Shown: positions 28,436-38,644, counted from the first letter of the stretch. The stretch: 55,004 bases of DNA from Nanobdellota archaeon (GCA_018830225.1 JAHJSS010000018.1:1-55004), one strand, 5' to 3'. Notes: a model not told the origin generated them from the letters alone. Translations and numbers: made by a program.

Positions 28436-28553
28436 GGCGGTAGCCGGGACTTCCATGCCTGCGCCGGTGTCGCGAAGCTTTTGAACCCGGACCGAAGGAT
28501 GACTGCGCAATGCTCCACAGTCCTTTGTGCTGCCAGGTTACACCACTACCGCC
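28436..28553 (-). tRNA. tRNA-His(GTG) with a 14-nt anticodon-loop intron and a ~30-nt T-loop insertion
   Basis: G-1, GCGGTAG/CTACCGC acceptor, C73; anticodon arm AAGGA-CTGTGG[agcattgcgcagtc]A-TCCTT; T-arm CCGGG-TTCAA[30 nt]GT-CCCGG. Mature length 74 nt. Confidence 0.87.
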
Positions 28554-28698
28554 ATATCGCGTAAAAAGTGCGTAGCAGTTCTCTTATAAAGGTTTTGCTT
28601 GGTGATCAAGGTTTTTAGGTAATTAAAAATTACATATGTGTAACAATAAGTTATCATATTCAGCAAGCTCTTATCTCTGAAAGAATCACGAAAGACAA

Positions 28699-29247
28699 TC
28701 AAGCGCCTTCGGAAGCCTTCTGCTTCCTCTCCCACACAAAATCCTTTATCTTGTAAACAAAATAAGGAGCACTGAAAGTGATAAGGTAGACGGCACTCAA
28801 GACTATCGCGTTGTGAGGGTTGGGATTGTTGATCACCTCATTGAACCTGTTCGCGACACTCACCATTATGTACACAGTAATCAAAGCTATGGCTGGGATG
28901 AAAACACCTGCAACAATGTGATGGGTCTGGTCTACATGCTCGATGTCCTTTATGATGAGATTGAACATGGACCCGAAAACAAAACCAACAATGCCGAGGA
29001 TCACATAGAGCTGCGTAGAGTTGAGTATCATAAGAAAAGGAATCAAGGTCACTGCAACTAAGAGGTTGCCGACAATAGCGACGACAAGCCCCACCCAGTA
29101 GATGACCGGATGCGTGGCACTGACGAAGTGGGCGTGCTTCTCCCTCTTCTCATCAGAGTACATCATTTGCATAGTCCGCTCTATCTCATCCTCGGACCAC
29201 CCTTTTTCAAGCAACCTACGATGCAGGCTCTTAGGCATGAGGAGCAA
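28699..29247 (-). CDS. Hypothetical four-TM membrane protein
   Basis: Several hydrophobic segments after an N-terminal GWSEDEIERTMQMM motif. Confidence 0.6.
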   Translation of the reverse strand: MLLMPKSLHRRLLEKGWSEDEIERTMQMMYSDEKREKHAHFVSATHPVIYWVGLVVAIVGNLLVAVTLIPFLMILNSTQLYVILGIVGFVFGSMFNLIIKDIEHVDQTHHIVAGVFIPAIALITVYIMVSVANRFNEVINNPNPHNAIVLSAVYLITFSAPYFVYKIKDFVWERKQKASEGA

Positions 29248-29297
29248 TAAGAAAGAAGAATTAATAAAGGTTTCTTAGAATAGTTGAGATGAGAGGG

Positions 29298-29442
29298 CAG
29301 TCATTGTCGCGCTCGCATCGCTTCTTAAGCCACTTCTTGTCGCCCATTTCAAACCTTCGGTTTGTAATGTCACAAGCAGAGCTTGTGCCAACTGCGATTC
29401 TTCCTGCGTATTCTCCCACAGCTCGCTAGGCGACAATGACTG
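29298..29442. repeat. Hairpin-rich inverted-repeat element A
   Basis: 13-bp perfect arms CAGTCATTGTCGC / GCGACAATGACTG. Internal hairpins AAACC-TTC-GGTTT and CACAAGC-AGA-GCTTGTG. Confidence 0.9.
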
Positions 29443-29467
29443 AAACTTGACAATAATCTCAGCGGTA

Positions 29468-29929
29468 TCAGCTGGCCTCGGGTTTTATCATGCCCTGGAC
29501 ATGAGCGAAGAAATCCTTGGTCCTCTTGAAGTATTCTGTTATTATGTCTATGTCTATCTTCATGATCTCATCATCGACTGTGACTGTCATGGTCACATGC
29601 CTCCTGAACTCACAGGCCCTGCTGAAATCAGCCTTGCTTATCTTCCTCAGGCGGATGAAAAAATCAGCGAACTCAGGGAGAAACTCATCTTTCGGGAACA
29701 ACTTCTTGATAAGATTAGCCTTAGGGATGGGCGCAGTAGGCACCTCATCTATCTTCTTGCTCTCCTTGAGATGCTCCAATAAGGCAGTGAACGTGAAATC
29801 AATGGCATTTATGAGGCGCTCGATGATATGCTTGATCACGTCACAAGTCCGGGTATACTTCAAACTGACGAATATCAGGTGGTCCGCACGTTTAAGCTCT
29901 TCATTAGCCTCATCAAGATAATCATCCAT
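29468..29929 (-). CDS. Helical HEPN-like hypothetical protein
   Basis: Alpha-helical 153-aa ORF; adjacent to a second ORF of similar helical character. Confidence 0.45.
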   Translation of the reverse strand: MDDYLDEANEELKRADHLIFVSLKYTRTCDVIKHIIERLINAIDFTFTALLEHLKESKKIDEVPTAPIPKANLIKKLFPKDEFLPEFADFFIRLRKISKADFSRACEFRRHVTMTVTVDDEIMKIDIDIITEYFKRTKDFFAHVQGMIKPEAS

Positions 29930-29930
29930 T

Positions 29931-30407
29931 TTAAGCCTGTTTCTCCATATCTCTCAACAAAGATTCTGATTTATCCACGAATAATCTTGCCCTAAATAAA
30001 TACTTTTTCATGTCATCAACCGAAATCCTGCTGCATTTGTACCTTGAATCGCAAATAACTATGCTATCCCTGCGGGCAAACTCCACAGGGCTCTCCTTGT
30101 GCTCAACCAATATCCGGTTCGTATCTGACACAAGGCTCAGATCATCTTCTGTGAAGCCATATCCCCCTGCAACCTCCCTGAAAGCGCTGAACAGGGAGTC
30201 AAAATCATCAGGGAGAGACTTCTTCCGGGCTTTCTTCCCAGCAAGCAGCAATGCGCTCATGCTGCTCATCAAAGCAGAGTATATGTCCCCTGCGACAGCA
30301 AGAACAAGCCTCGGGTCATTGACAAACGGGTAGGTCTGGATGAGCATGTGCTCAGCGACCTTCAAGCTCCTCCTCGCGCTGTCCTTCAGCTCCTCAAGAG
30401 ACTCCAT
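29931..30407 (-). CDS. Helical HEPN-like hypothetical protein
   Basis: SARRSLKVAEHMLIQTYPFVNDPRLVLAVAGDIYSALMSSMSALLLA... Confidence 0.45.
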   Translation of the reverse strand: MESLEELKDSARRSLKVAEHMLIQTYPFVNDPRLVLAVAGDIYSALMSSMSALLLAGKKARKKSLPDDFDSLFSAFREVAGGYGFTEDDLSLVSDTNRILVEHKESPVEFARRDSIVICDSRYKCSRISVDDMKKYLFRARLFVDKSESLLRDMEKQA

Positions 30408-30440
30408 TCTAAAAGATTAGCAGAGCATCATTTAAATAGC

Positions 30441-30779
30441 TTACTTTTGCAGAGAAAGTATGGCTGCTGCAAGGTCCCCAGCGTTCTCCTCTATCGCGGC
30501 CCTCGCATCTTCCTCGGAAACACCTGCCTGAGCCATCACTGTCTTCACATCCTCATCACTGATCTCTGGCCCGGAGGAAAGCGCCCTCTCGTGGATCTCA
30601 CCGACTATCTGGATGGTCTCCTGCCCCATCATGTTGACCTTGGCGACCTGAGGGTCTGTGATGACAAGTTCCTTGTCAGGGGTACGGATGATGACCTCTG
30701 TAGCAGGGATCTCGGTCTGCTGAATACCCATCCTCTTCATCACCTGAGCCATCTTCCGAGGGTTCATTCCAGGCATCAT
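30441..30779 (-). CDS. nac: Nascent polypeptide-associated complex protein
   Basis: NPRKMAQVMKRMGIQQTEIPATEVIIRTPDKELVI...UBA-like ISDEDVKTVMAQAGVSEEDARAAIEENAGDLAAAILSL. Confidence 0.93.
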   Translation of the reverse strand: MMPGMNPRKMAQVMKRMGIQQTEIPATEVIIRTPDKELVITDPQVAKVNMMGQETIQIVGEIHERALSSGPEISDEDVKTVMAQAGVSEEDARAAIEENAGDLAAAILSLQK

Positions 30780-30780
30780 T

Positions 30781-30960
30781 TTATCCCAGACCTAAAAGAG
30801 CATATCCCTGGATATGCAGAAATATCACAAGAACCATGATTATGACAGCCAATATGATTATGTGGCCTGGCTTGAACTCTATATTAGATGTGTAGTCATC
30901 AAAGTAGCGAGTGAGACCGCCCATGCCTGAGGGAAGATTGACCTTGTTCTGTCTTGCCAT
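30781..30960 (-). CDS. secG: Preprotein translocase Sec61beta subunit
   Basis: LPSGMGGLTRYFDDYTSNIEFKPGHIIILAVIIMVLVIFLHI. Confidence 0.85.
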   Translation of the reverse strand: MARQNKVNLPSGMGGLTRYFDDYTSNIEFKPGHIIILAVIIMVLVIFLHIQGYALLGLG

Positions 30961-31023
30961 AGCGGATATTGGGAGAAATGGGAGGTATTTAAAATTATGT
31001 TTTCCAAACATAATTTTTAATCC

Positions 31024-31051
31024 CTAAAACCTGTCAAATGACAGGTTTTAG
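31024..31051. repeat. Perfect hairpin between divergent secG and rnpB promoters
   Basis: CTAAAACCTGTCA-AA-TGACAGGTTTTAG (13-bp perfect stem). Confidence 0.9.
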
Positions 31052-31120
31052 TTATTTAAAGGTTGGGGGTTGCCGGAAAAAAAGAGTTAAGTTTTTAAAC
31101 CGTTGAAGAACAAGAGTTCC

Positions 31121-31490
31121 TGTAGGACTGCAATTTGACAACCGGAGCCCAAAGGATGCTGAGGCAGCGCAACCTAACAGTTGCTGGCCTCACCGACCTG
31201 CGGTCGCTGAGGAAAGTCCGCCCACTTTTGCAGCCACTCACGGAAGTGAGGACTGGAAACAGTCGGCAACAGCTCAGAAACGAGACCACCTCATGGGAGG
31301 ATGAAGGATGCGAAGCCCTTCGCGAGAGGGGTGAGATAACCTCCGGACGTTCCTTGAGGAAGGGATTAAACGGCTAGCCCTGGCTTGTGCAAGTCTTCGG
31401 GACGCTAAGTTTAATGTCAAAACACACCATCGCATCAGAGCTTGACTTTGGTGTTCGGGTGTGACAGAAGGCGGCTTACTGCAGTCCGAC
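31121..31490 (+). ncRNA. rnpB: RNase P RNA
   Basis: GAGGAAAGTCCGCCC; 3' ACAGAAGGCGGCTTAC; 5' GTAGGACTGCA pairs with 3' TGCAGTCCGAC. TATA-like TTTTTAAAC at about 31092. Confidence 0.93.
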
Positions 31491-31621
31491 AAATTTTTTA
31501 TTTGATCTTGTGCTTGTTTGAGTTCTTTACATATAGAATTAATAGTATATTGGGCCTTCGGCAGAATTTTACGTGGGGATTGTTCCACAGAAGTAGAGAG
31601 CGTGGTTTTTAGAAAAAATGA

Positions 31622-32323
31622 TTATTTAATCTTCATGTCATCAAAGACAAACATCTTCTTCTGGTGAAAATCATACTGCCCGCCTTTGTAGGGGTTGATT
31701 GTGTCCACTTGCGGCAGTATCTTCTTCTTCCATTGATAGAAATCAGCGTGCATATATCCTCCGGAATACACAATCAGGCGCCAGAGATCGTTCTTCACCA
31801 ATGTTCTCGGCAAATCGACAAGCCTCTGCCTCAGGATGTGAGCCACCGCCACCTCTTCCAGGATGAAATTCACGTTGGCCTCATTATACTGCCTTTCGCC
31901 CATATCCCTCTTCACATGCTTGCGGAAATTTGGGTCTCTCTTCTCCAGATTCTTCAATTTAGAAAAGAACCCTGCAAAATGCTTTGAATTCAGCAGCACG
32001 TAATCGATAGGCAGGTAATGGAATGCGTTCGGTATGAACTGTTTCCTCTTGTCAATCAGCTTCCTCAATGCCACGCTGTGGTTGATCATCTGCTGATTGG
32101 TCTTTTTCCTCTCCTGAAAAGAGACGCCCATCGTGTTGAAGTATATCCCATTCGTGTAGAGGAAGACCACATCATTCGAATATGTTCTGAGCTTCTTTGA
32201 GAAATAATCAAATATCATATAACAATCCTCAGGGCTCTGTCCCTTAGCCAAACTGCTCATCGATAGTGGGATTATAAGGTAACCATCCCCGTTAATCTGA
32301 TTTATGTCGAACCCGGATTTCAT
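31622..32323 (-). CDS. Hypothetical protein, possible distant cyclodipeptide-synthase-like fold
   Basis: Overall pattern NFILEEVAVAHILRQRL...IVYSGGYMHADFYQWKKKILP. Weak, family not certain. Confidence 0.25.
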   Translation of the reverse strand: MKSGFDINQINGDGYLIIPLSMSSLAKGQSPEDCYMIFDYFSKKLRTYSNDVVFLYTNGIYFNTMGVSFQERKKTNQQMINHSVALRKLIDKRKQFIPNAFHYLPIDYVLLNSKHFAGFFSKLKNLEKRDPNFRKHVKRDMGERQYNEANVNFILEEVAVAHILRQRLVDLPRTLVKNDLWRLIVYSGGYMHADFYQWKKKILPQVDTINPYKGGQYDFHQKKMFVFDDMKIK

Positions 32324-32375
32324 GGTGCTAGAAGTGTATTATTGATATATAAACTTAATTATAAAAATAAAGCGT

Positions 32376-33536
32376 TTATTTCTTCTCCCTCTCGAAGATG
32401 AGGACGCTGAACTCCTCCTTGCCCTGCATGAAGGGGAAATTGGCCTTGAGCTCGAAATTGTGCCTGCTGGCGTGGTTCAGTATCTGCTTGTAGTTCTTCG
32501 CAAGAAGGACTATGCGACCATCCTTCTTCAGGATGAAGTCTGCAGTGTAGAACAATTCCTGGAACAGCTTCTCAATCCCCTTCTCAGTGAGGAGGCGCGA
32601 GACCTTCGGCGGGTTAGATATGATGCGGTCGACGCTCTGCTTCTCAAACTTCGTGTCCAGCCACTCCACGTCCAGCCTCGTGAAATTGATGAGCTTGTTC
32701 ACACCAGCCACCTTCGCGTTCTTCTCAGCAGCCTTGACATGCCTCTGCTGCGAATCAGAAGCGGTTATCCCCTTGATATCAGCGTCAAACTTATCATTCT
32801 TCTCGAAGAAATTGTCGAAATTGAAATCCTTGAACTGAGGGAACTTGAAGAAAGCGAACTTGTCCTTATTGTAGAAGTTTATCGGCTTCTTGGTAGCGAA
32901 GAACGCGGCTTCTATCGCGACAGTGCCTGACTGCACAAAAGGGTCCAGCAAAGTCATTCCTTTCTTGTAGCCGGCGAGCCTCACAAGAGCGTAAGAAACT
33001 GTGGCCTTGACAGAATCTGACAGTGAGAATATCCTGTAGTTGCGCTTGCTCATGTCAAAACCTGCAAAGTCGATGCCGAAATAGAAATCATTTCCGATGA
33101 AGTAAGCGAAAAGAGGTATGTCTGGCTTCTCGAGATCCACCTTGGCCTTGTACTTCTCATGGATCACCTCTCCGATGAGGCGCTCAGACTCCATCGTGTC
33201 AACACCCTCGTTCTCCACTATCTTGCTCCTGACGCAGAAGGTCTTACCTTCAAGCCACTCAGAGAGGTCAAGCCCATCTATCTTCGGAAGCAGCTCCTCT
33301 AACCTCCTGAACCTCGAGGAGAAAAGGACATACAGAACCTTTACCGCAGACTGCGAACGATAGCAGAGCGTGCAGAAATCCTCAATCTTCTTCGGAGTGA
33401 ATAGCGCGACAGAGCGCTTCATCTCAGCGTCGACACCTATCAGCTCCTTGACCTCCTTCCCAGAAACAGCCTCCAGTCCGGGATGGGTGATTATGGCTCC
33501 ATTCATCTTATCTAACACCACCGATCTCTTACTCAT
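32376..33536 (-). CDS. THUMP-domain RNA (guanine-N2) methyltransferase, Trm14/RlmL-like
   Basis: [21 protein letters not shown] and [13 protein letters not shown]-terminal THUMP-like region. Confidence 0.85.
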   Translation of the reverse strand: MSKRSVVLDKMNGAIITHPGLEAVSGKEVKELIGVDAEMKRSVALFTPKKIEDFCTLCYRSQSAVKVLYVLFSSRFRRLEELLPKIDGLDLSEWLEGKTFCVRSKIVENEGVDTMESERLIGEVIHEKYKAKVDLEKPDIPLFAYFIGNDFYFGIDFAGFDMSKRNYRIFSLSDSVKATVSYALVRLAGYKKGMTLLDPFVQSGTVAIEAAFFATKKPINFYNKDKFAFFKFPQFKDFNFDNFFEKNDKFDADIKGITASDSQQRHVKAAEKNAKVAGVNKLINFTRLDVEWLDTKFEKQSVDRIISNPPKVSRLLTEKGIEKLFQELFYTADFILKKDGRIVLLAKNYKQILNHASRHNFELKANFPFMQGKEEFSVLIFEREKK

Positions 33537-35985
33537 TGATTATCTTCGCGGCGTCAACGAGCCTGTCACCATCTTCAAGCTTCATAAGACGGACCCCCTG
33601 AGTCGCGCGCCCTATCACAGATGTCTCCTTAACAGGAGTCCTTATCACTATGCCGTTCTGGGACATGAACATGACCTCATCATCATCAGTGACAGAACGG
33701 ATTGCCACCGCCTTGCCGTTCCTCTCCGAGCAGATTATGTTCTTGACACCGACACCACCGCGCCTGATGAACCTGTACTCAGAGACTTCAGTCCTCTTCC
33801 CGTAACCGTTCTCAGTGACTGTCAGCAAGGTCTTGTCATCCTCTGCAATCACCATGCCGATCACGGAATCTCCCTGCTTAAGGCTCACACCCCTTACACC
33901 CGCGGCCGACCTTCCCATCGGCCTGACATCATTCTCTGAGAACCTTATCGCCATGCCATTGCTGGTGGCTATTATGACATTCATAGAGCCGTCAGTCAAC
34001 ACCACATCGACCAGCTCGTCACCATCATTGATTGTAATCCCTCTGATCCCTCCTTTCCTCGGCCTGGAGAACGACTCGAGAGAGGTCTTCTTCACCGTGC
34101 CCTGCTTCGTGCACATTATAAGATAGTGCTGGTCATCGAATTCCCTCACAGGGACAAACGCCTTGATCTTCTCGCCTTCTTTCAGCGTGATGAGGTTGAC
34201 TATCGCCTTTCCCTTCGCCTGCCTGGATGCAAGAGGCAGATCATACACCTTTATCCAATAGACCTGGCCCTGGTTCGTGAAGAACAGCACGCTCGAGTGG
34301 GTTGAAGCGATGAACAGGTGCTCGACAAAATCCTCGTCCTTTGTCGACGCTCCAATCACTCCCTTTCCTCCCCTTCCCTGGCTCCTGTAAGCATCGACCT
34401 GCAGGCGCTTTATGTAGCCCGCATGGGTGACAGTAACTACCATGTCCTCTTCCTCAATCAGGTCCTCGACAGAAAGGTCTTCATCCACGTCCGTGCTTAT
34501 CTCTGTCCTCCTAGCGTCAGCGTACTTTTCCTTCATCTCAAGAAGCTCTTTCTTTATTATGTCAAGTATCCTCTGCTCAGAAGCCAGAATAGACTTGAGC
34601 TCAGCGATAATCTCTATCAATGACTTATGCTCCTCCTTTATCTTCACCTGCTCGAGAGAGGCAAGCTTCTGCAGCCTCATGTCAAGGATTGCCTTCGCCT
34701 GCAGCTCACTCAGAGAGTAATCAGAGACAAGGACTGCCTTCGCGGTCTCCACATCCTTTGACCGCTTTATCTTCTGGACGATATTATCGATGTCATCAAG
34801 GGCGATTATCAGTCCCTCGAGGATGTGAGCCCGCTCCTCTGCCTTCCTGAGATCAAATTCAGTCCTCCTCCTGACAACCACCTGCCTGTGCTCGATAAAA
34901 TACTGCAGCATCTCCCTTATGTTCAGGAGGCGCGGCTCATTGTTCACGAGACCCAGGAATATTATGCCGAAGGTGGTCTCCAGCCTCGTGTGCTTGAAGA
35001 GCTGGTTGAGCACGACCTCCGCAGTCGCCTCGTTCTTCAGCTCGATGACTATCCTCATCCCATCCTTGTCAGACTCGTCGCGGATGTCATGTATCCCTGT
35101 TATGTTCTTGTCCCTCACAAGGTCAGCGATCTGCTCGATAAGAAGCGACTTGTTCACCTGGTAAGGTATCTCTGAGACGATTATGCTGTTCCTGTTCCTG
35201 ACGGTCTCGAAACTCGTCTTGGCCTTTATCTTCAGCTTCCCCCTGCCTGTGTTGTATGCCTCGACAATGCCGGATATACCTGAAACGATGCCTCCTGTCG
35301 GGAAATCCGGGCCCTTTATGTGCTCCATGAGCTGGTCAGGGGTCGTGTCTGGCCTGTCGATAAGGCTCACCGTGCCGTCAATCACCTCGCCCATGTTGTG
35401 CGGAGGGATGTTGGTGGCCATGCCGACAGCTATCCCTGAGCTGCCATTGACGAGCAGGTTAGGAATCTTGCAAGGCAGGACAACCGGCTCCTGCAGCTCT
35501 CCGTCGAAGTTCGGCTGGAAGTCAACAGTATCCTTCTTGATATCCTCGAGAATCTCCTCAGATATCTTAGACAGCCTCGCCTCAGTATACCTCATGGCTG
35601 CTGCAGAGTCACCGTCAACAGAACCGAAATTACCCTGACCCTGGATCAGAGGGTAACGCAAAGAGAAATCCTGCGCCATCCTGACAAGAGTGTCATAAGC
35701 AGCAGTGTCACCATGCGGGTGGTACTTACCAATCACCTCGCCGACAATCCTCGCGCACTTCTTGAAGGGCTTATTCGAGAACATGCCCAGGTCGTTCATT
35801 GCAAAAAGCACGCGCCTGTGGACTGGCTTGAAGCCGTCGCGCACATCAGGCAATGCCCTGCCCACTATCACAGACATAGAATAATCTAGATAAGACCTCT
35901 TGATCTCTTCCTCTACAACAGTAGGGATTATCTTCTCAACCCTGGACCCTGACTCAGGTATCTTCTCTGCAATCTTTTCTGCCAT
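33529..35985 (-). CDS. gyrA: DNA gyrase subunit A
   Basis: [64 protein letters not shown]; GyrA-box-like QGRGGKG. Confidence 0.96.
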   Translation of the reverse strand: MAEKIAEKIPESGSRVEKIIPTVVEEEIKRSYLDYSMSVIVGRALPDVRDGFKPVHRRVLFAMNDLGMFSNKPFKKCARIVGEVIGKYHPHGDTAAYDTLVRMAQDFSLRYPLIQGQGNFGSVDGDSAAAMRYTEARLSKISEEILEDIKKDTVDFQPNFDGELQEPVVLPCKIPNLLVNGSSGIAVGMATNIPPHNMGEVIDGTVSLIDRPDTTPDQLMEHIKGPDFPTGGIVSGISGIVEAYNTGRGKLKIKAKTSFETVRNRNSIIVSEIPYQVNKSLLIEQIADLVRDKNITGIHDIRDESDKDGMRIVIELKNEATAEVVLNQLFKHTRLETTFGIIFLGLVNNEPRLLNIREMLQYFIEHRQVVVRRRTEFDLRKAEERAHILEGLIIALDDIDNIVQKIKRSKDVETAKAVLVSDYSLSELQAKAILDMRLQKLASLEQVKIKEEHKSLIEIIAELKSILASEQRILDIIKKELLEMKEKYADARRTEISTDVDEDLSVEDLIEEEDMVVTVTHAGYIKRLQVDAYRSQGRGGKGVIGASTKDEDFVEHLFIASTHSSVLFFTNQGQVYWIKVYDLPLASRQAKGKAIVNLITLKEGEKIKAFVPVREFDDQHYLIMCTKQGTVKKTSLESFSRPRKGGIRGITINDGDELVDVVLTDGSMNVIIATSNGMAIRFSENDVRPMGRSAAGVRGVSLKQGDSVIGMVIAEDDKTLLTVTENGYGKRTEVSEYRFIRRGGVGVKNIICSERNGKAVAIRSVTDDDEVMFMSQNGIVIRTPVKETSVIGRATQGVRLMKLEDGDRLVDAAKIINE

Positions 35986-36076
35986 TCTTGTCCAAAAACC
36001 GCCAGAAACTGTGCATATGAAAACATGATGTATTTATATGTGTTTTGTTTTTAAAATGGCTTTATAGGCCCCGTAG

Positions 36077-36104
36077 CGCCAGAATTCAAGGTTTTAGGCT
36101 GGCG
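36077..36104. repeat. Inverted repeat upstream of gyrA promoter
   Basis: CGCCAG (36077-36082) / CTGGCG (36099-36104). Preceded by CCCCGTAG, a motif shared with other elements. Confidence 0.5.
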
Positions 36105-36152
36105 GAATTCAGGCTCTCTGAAGGCTAAAACAAGGTAAGAAAGAGGTCATAA

Positions 36153-36311
36153 TCACTTCACGACTTCCTTTACAACATGTTCCTTTGCCTTGAAGCTCCG
36201 ACCGCAGTAGACACATGATTTGCGCTTGTCAGAAAGTATTCTGCTGTCTGTGTGGTAAAGCATATCGTGCCCGCAACCAGGGCACTTCAGAAGGAAATAG
36301 AACTTGGGCAT
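36153..36311 (-). CDS. 52-aa zinc-ribbon protein (absent from the ORF track)
   Basis: MPKFYFLLKCPGCGHDMLYHTDSRILSDKRKSCVYCGRSFKAKEHVVKEVVK: two CxxC pairs. Confidence 0.8.
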   Translation of the reverse strand: MPKFYFLLKCPGCGHDMLYHTDSRILSDKRKSCVYCGRSFKAKEHVVKEVVK

Positions 36312-36316
36312 TTTTG

Positions 36317-37480
36317 CTATTGCTCCTGATCAGAATCCTCTTCTTCAGGCTCACCTTCATCAGAGAACTGTCCCGGAAATTCCTCGGCCTGCTTATGTTT
36401 ATCTTCATCTTTGTCCTGAGCCCCTGGCTTCTCTGGCTGTCCTGGGCCTCCTGACTGCTCTGCCTCTTCGCCGGATTCCTCTTCCTTCTTTTCAACGACA
36501 TCTTCCTTCCTGCGCTTCGCCTTCTTCGGAGAAAGACGCTCGACGGATCCTGCTATAAACTCCTCGAGTTTCGGATGAAGCTTCCTTTCGCTCTCTTCCT
36601 CGACGGGATGCGCCTTAGGCATATCCTCGCCGAGAAGCTCTCTCGCCAGCCGGCGTGCCTTCTCTTCAGGGGTCTCTTTGAGCTTCTCTCTCTTCTCCGG
36701 GCGGGTCTCCTCCTTTGCCTCTTCCTTTCCAGACGCTTCTGCTTCTTTAGCAACTTCTTCCGGAGGAAGCTCATACACCTCAAGCTCTGTGCCGCTCTTA
36801 GGCTTTGGCCTGTCAGGAGGGACGTCGATGTAAGGCTCCAAGTCAAGACCTTCCTCAGTTTGTCCCTCTCCTTCTACCTTTGCTGGCTCGGGCTCCACCA
36901 ATCCAGCTTCCTGAACCGCTTTCTCCTTCTCGAACTCGCTTGCTTTCTTCTTGACGGCGACCTCAATCTCCCTGAATCCCTTGAACATGTCCTTTATCGC
37001 CTTGTCGTCGGGAAGATCGAAATAATCCAAGAACTTCTGGGTCACTCTCAGGACAAAGCTCCTGCCGTGCCTGTCCTTAGAGACAAAGCCGAGCCTCTCC
37101 AGCTCTGCTATATGATCATACGCCTTGTTGGTCCTCACCTTTATGACATCAGACTGGAGCACAGGCTGCTTCCAGGCAATCACTGAAAGCGTCTCAAGAA
37201 TCGTCTTGCTCAACTCAGTATGTGGATTTATCCTCTGGACAACAGGAAGATACTTCTCCTTCACTGTCAGCTTCCATCCATCATCCTCTGCAAGGATCAT
37301 CGTAGGGCTGTTGCGTGCCTCGTAATCCGCCTTTAGCTCGGTAATCGTCTCTTTTATCAGCCCCTCTTCCCGTATGTGAAGAAGGGACTGCAGCTCCCTC
37401 ATCAGCACAGTCCTGCCTGCAGCGAACAGTATCGCCTCGACATTCCTCTTGAGGTCTGACATCTTGTCTGACATTTTCAC
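36317..37480 (-). CDS. scpB: Segregation and condensation protein B with long charged C-terminal tail
   Basis: NVEAILFAAGRTVLMRELQSLL...LSKTILETLSVIAWKQPVLQSDVIKVRT...LGFVSKDRHGRSFVLRVTQKFLDYF. The last ~190 aa are low complexity and acidic. Confidence 0.9.
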   Translation of the reverse strand: MKMSDKMSDLKRNVEAILFAAGRTVLMRELQSLLHIREEGLIKETITELKADYEARNSPTMILAEDDGWKLTVKEKYLPVVQRINPHTELSKTILETLSVIAWKQPVLQSDVIKVRTNKAYDHIAELERLGFVSKDRHGRSFVLRVTQKFLDYFDLPDDKAIKDMFKGFREIEVAVKKKASEFEKEKAVQEAGLVEPEPAKVEGEGQTEEGLDLEPYIDVPPDRPKPKSGTELEVYELPPEEVAKEAEASGKEEAKEETRPEKREKLKETPEEKARRLARELLGEDMPKAHPVEEESERKLHPKLEEFIAGSVERLSPKKAKRRKEDVVEKKEEESGEEAEQSGGPGQPEKPGAQDKDEDKHKQAEEFPGQFSDEGEPEEEDSDQEQ

Positions 37481-37504
37481 ACTCTTTTATCGGGACTCAT
37501 CCAA

Positions 37505-38146
37505 TCATTGCTTTTTCAACAGCACATAACGGTCTTCCTTCTTCTCGACGACACCAGCCTTCATGAAGTTTGAAAGGATGGCCTCAGCATTCTCATTTGG
37601 AATGCCAGTCAGCTTCGCAACCTCCTCGGCTGACTTAGGCTCTTTCAATATGAAATTAAAAAAGTTCCTGACAAGCGCATCAGTATTCTTCTGGAGCAAC
37701 TGGGACTTTGCTGCGGTGTCCTTGAGCTTCAATCCCATATCATGCATCTTCAGAAGGAAATCATTCATGAAACCAGAAACAAATATTGCGCTGAGCGAGA
37801 GCTTTGACGGCTGCACCACCTCTACTGAGGAAGGCGTGAAATCGAAGATGAACTTCGACAGGGCATCCACATCCTTGAACCAGATCTCTATCTCTGAGAA
37901 CGTGGAAAAGAGCTTTCCTTTCTCCTCTGCCTCGTATGTCGACTCTGAGACAACCTCCAGGCCGTCTGTCTTGTGCAGCTTGTCCACAACAACCTTTATG
38001 GCATCCTCTACATACTCCTTCGGAGCTCCAAGAACCTCGATTATCGTCCTGACGAGCACCCCCCCCTTGTCGACGCGCTCCTTGTCAGTAAGCTTCTGCT
38101 TCTTCTCTGCTTTACCTTCTTTTCCCTGTCTAGACCCTTTTGGCAT
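37505..38146 (-). CDS. Hypothetical protein with C-terminal wHTH
   Basis: C-terminal LKEPKSAEEVAKLTGIPNENAEAILSNFMKAGVVEKKEDRYVLL. Confidence 0.6.
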   Translation of the reverse strand: MPKGSRQGKEGKAEKKQKLTDKERVDKGGVLVRTIIEVLGAPKEYVEDAIKVVVDKLHKTDGLEVVSESTYEAEEKGKLFSTFSEIEIWFKDVDALSKFIFDFTPSSVEVVQPSKLSLSAIFVSGFMNDFLLKMHDMGLKLKDTAAKSQLLQKNTDALVRNFFNFILKEPKSAEEVAKLTGIPNENAEAILSNFMKAGVVEKKEDRYVLLKKQ

Positions 38147-38197
38147 GGCAAGAAAAAAAAAGAGTTTCGTTTATATATCTTTCTGTGCGTTGGTAAA

Positions 38198-38317
38198 GTC
38201 AAGAAGTGTGTCATGCCGCGCTCGCTGCGATTCTCTCGCTGCCTATTTCTGCTGAACTGCGACATTTAGCGCCTATTTTGCACTCAGCTCACTAGGCGGC
38301 ATGACACTTAACTTGAC
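38198..38317. repeat. Hairpin-rich inverted-repeat element B
   Basis: GTGTCATGCCGC (38208-38219) / GCGGCATGACAC (38296-38307). Outer GTCAAG / CTTGAC. Confidence 0.9.
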
Positions 38318-38372
38318 AGCACCCTGTGCGTTCGGGGTTGATGCGAAATACCTGCCAAAACCCAAACGCAGC

Positions 38373-38437
38373 GCAAACCTGCGGTGCTCAAAGCGACAAG
38401 CGCTTTGGCACCTCGCTCACTACATTCGGAGGTTTGC
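38373..38437. repeat. Inverted-repeat element B2 with nested hairpin
   Basis: GCAAACCT / AGGTTTGC enclosing GTGC-T-CAAAGCG-acaag-CGCTTTG-GCAC (38384-38411). Confidence 0.75.
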
Positions 38438-38502
38438 TGGATATCAAGCCACGTTTTCCCCGTAGGCACTGGGTTTCGAGCAAGCTCGAAACAAAGCTTG
38501 AA

Positions 38503-38644
38503 CCAGCGCCGCGCTGCTATTGGTGCTTTGCCGGCAAGAAGTTGATTAGTTCAGCGCAGGAGGCTGGCGCCTTCCGCGTATAGCTGGTGATGTGGCCGGT
38601 TTCTGCTTCTTTTTTCTTAGGACACGCCAAAGCGGCGGCGCTGC
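38503..38644. repeat. Inverted-repeat element F, copy 1
   Basis: CCAGCGCCGCGCTGCT...GGTGCTTTGCCGGCAA...GGCCGGTTTCTGC...ACGCCAAAGCGGCGGCGCTGC; homologous to 52665-52804. Confidence 0.88.

Noticed and set aside
31274-31588. 104-aa minus-strand ORF
   Set aside because: Overlaps RNase P RNA, which has clear signatures.
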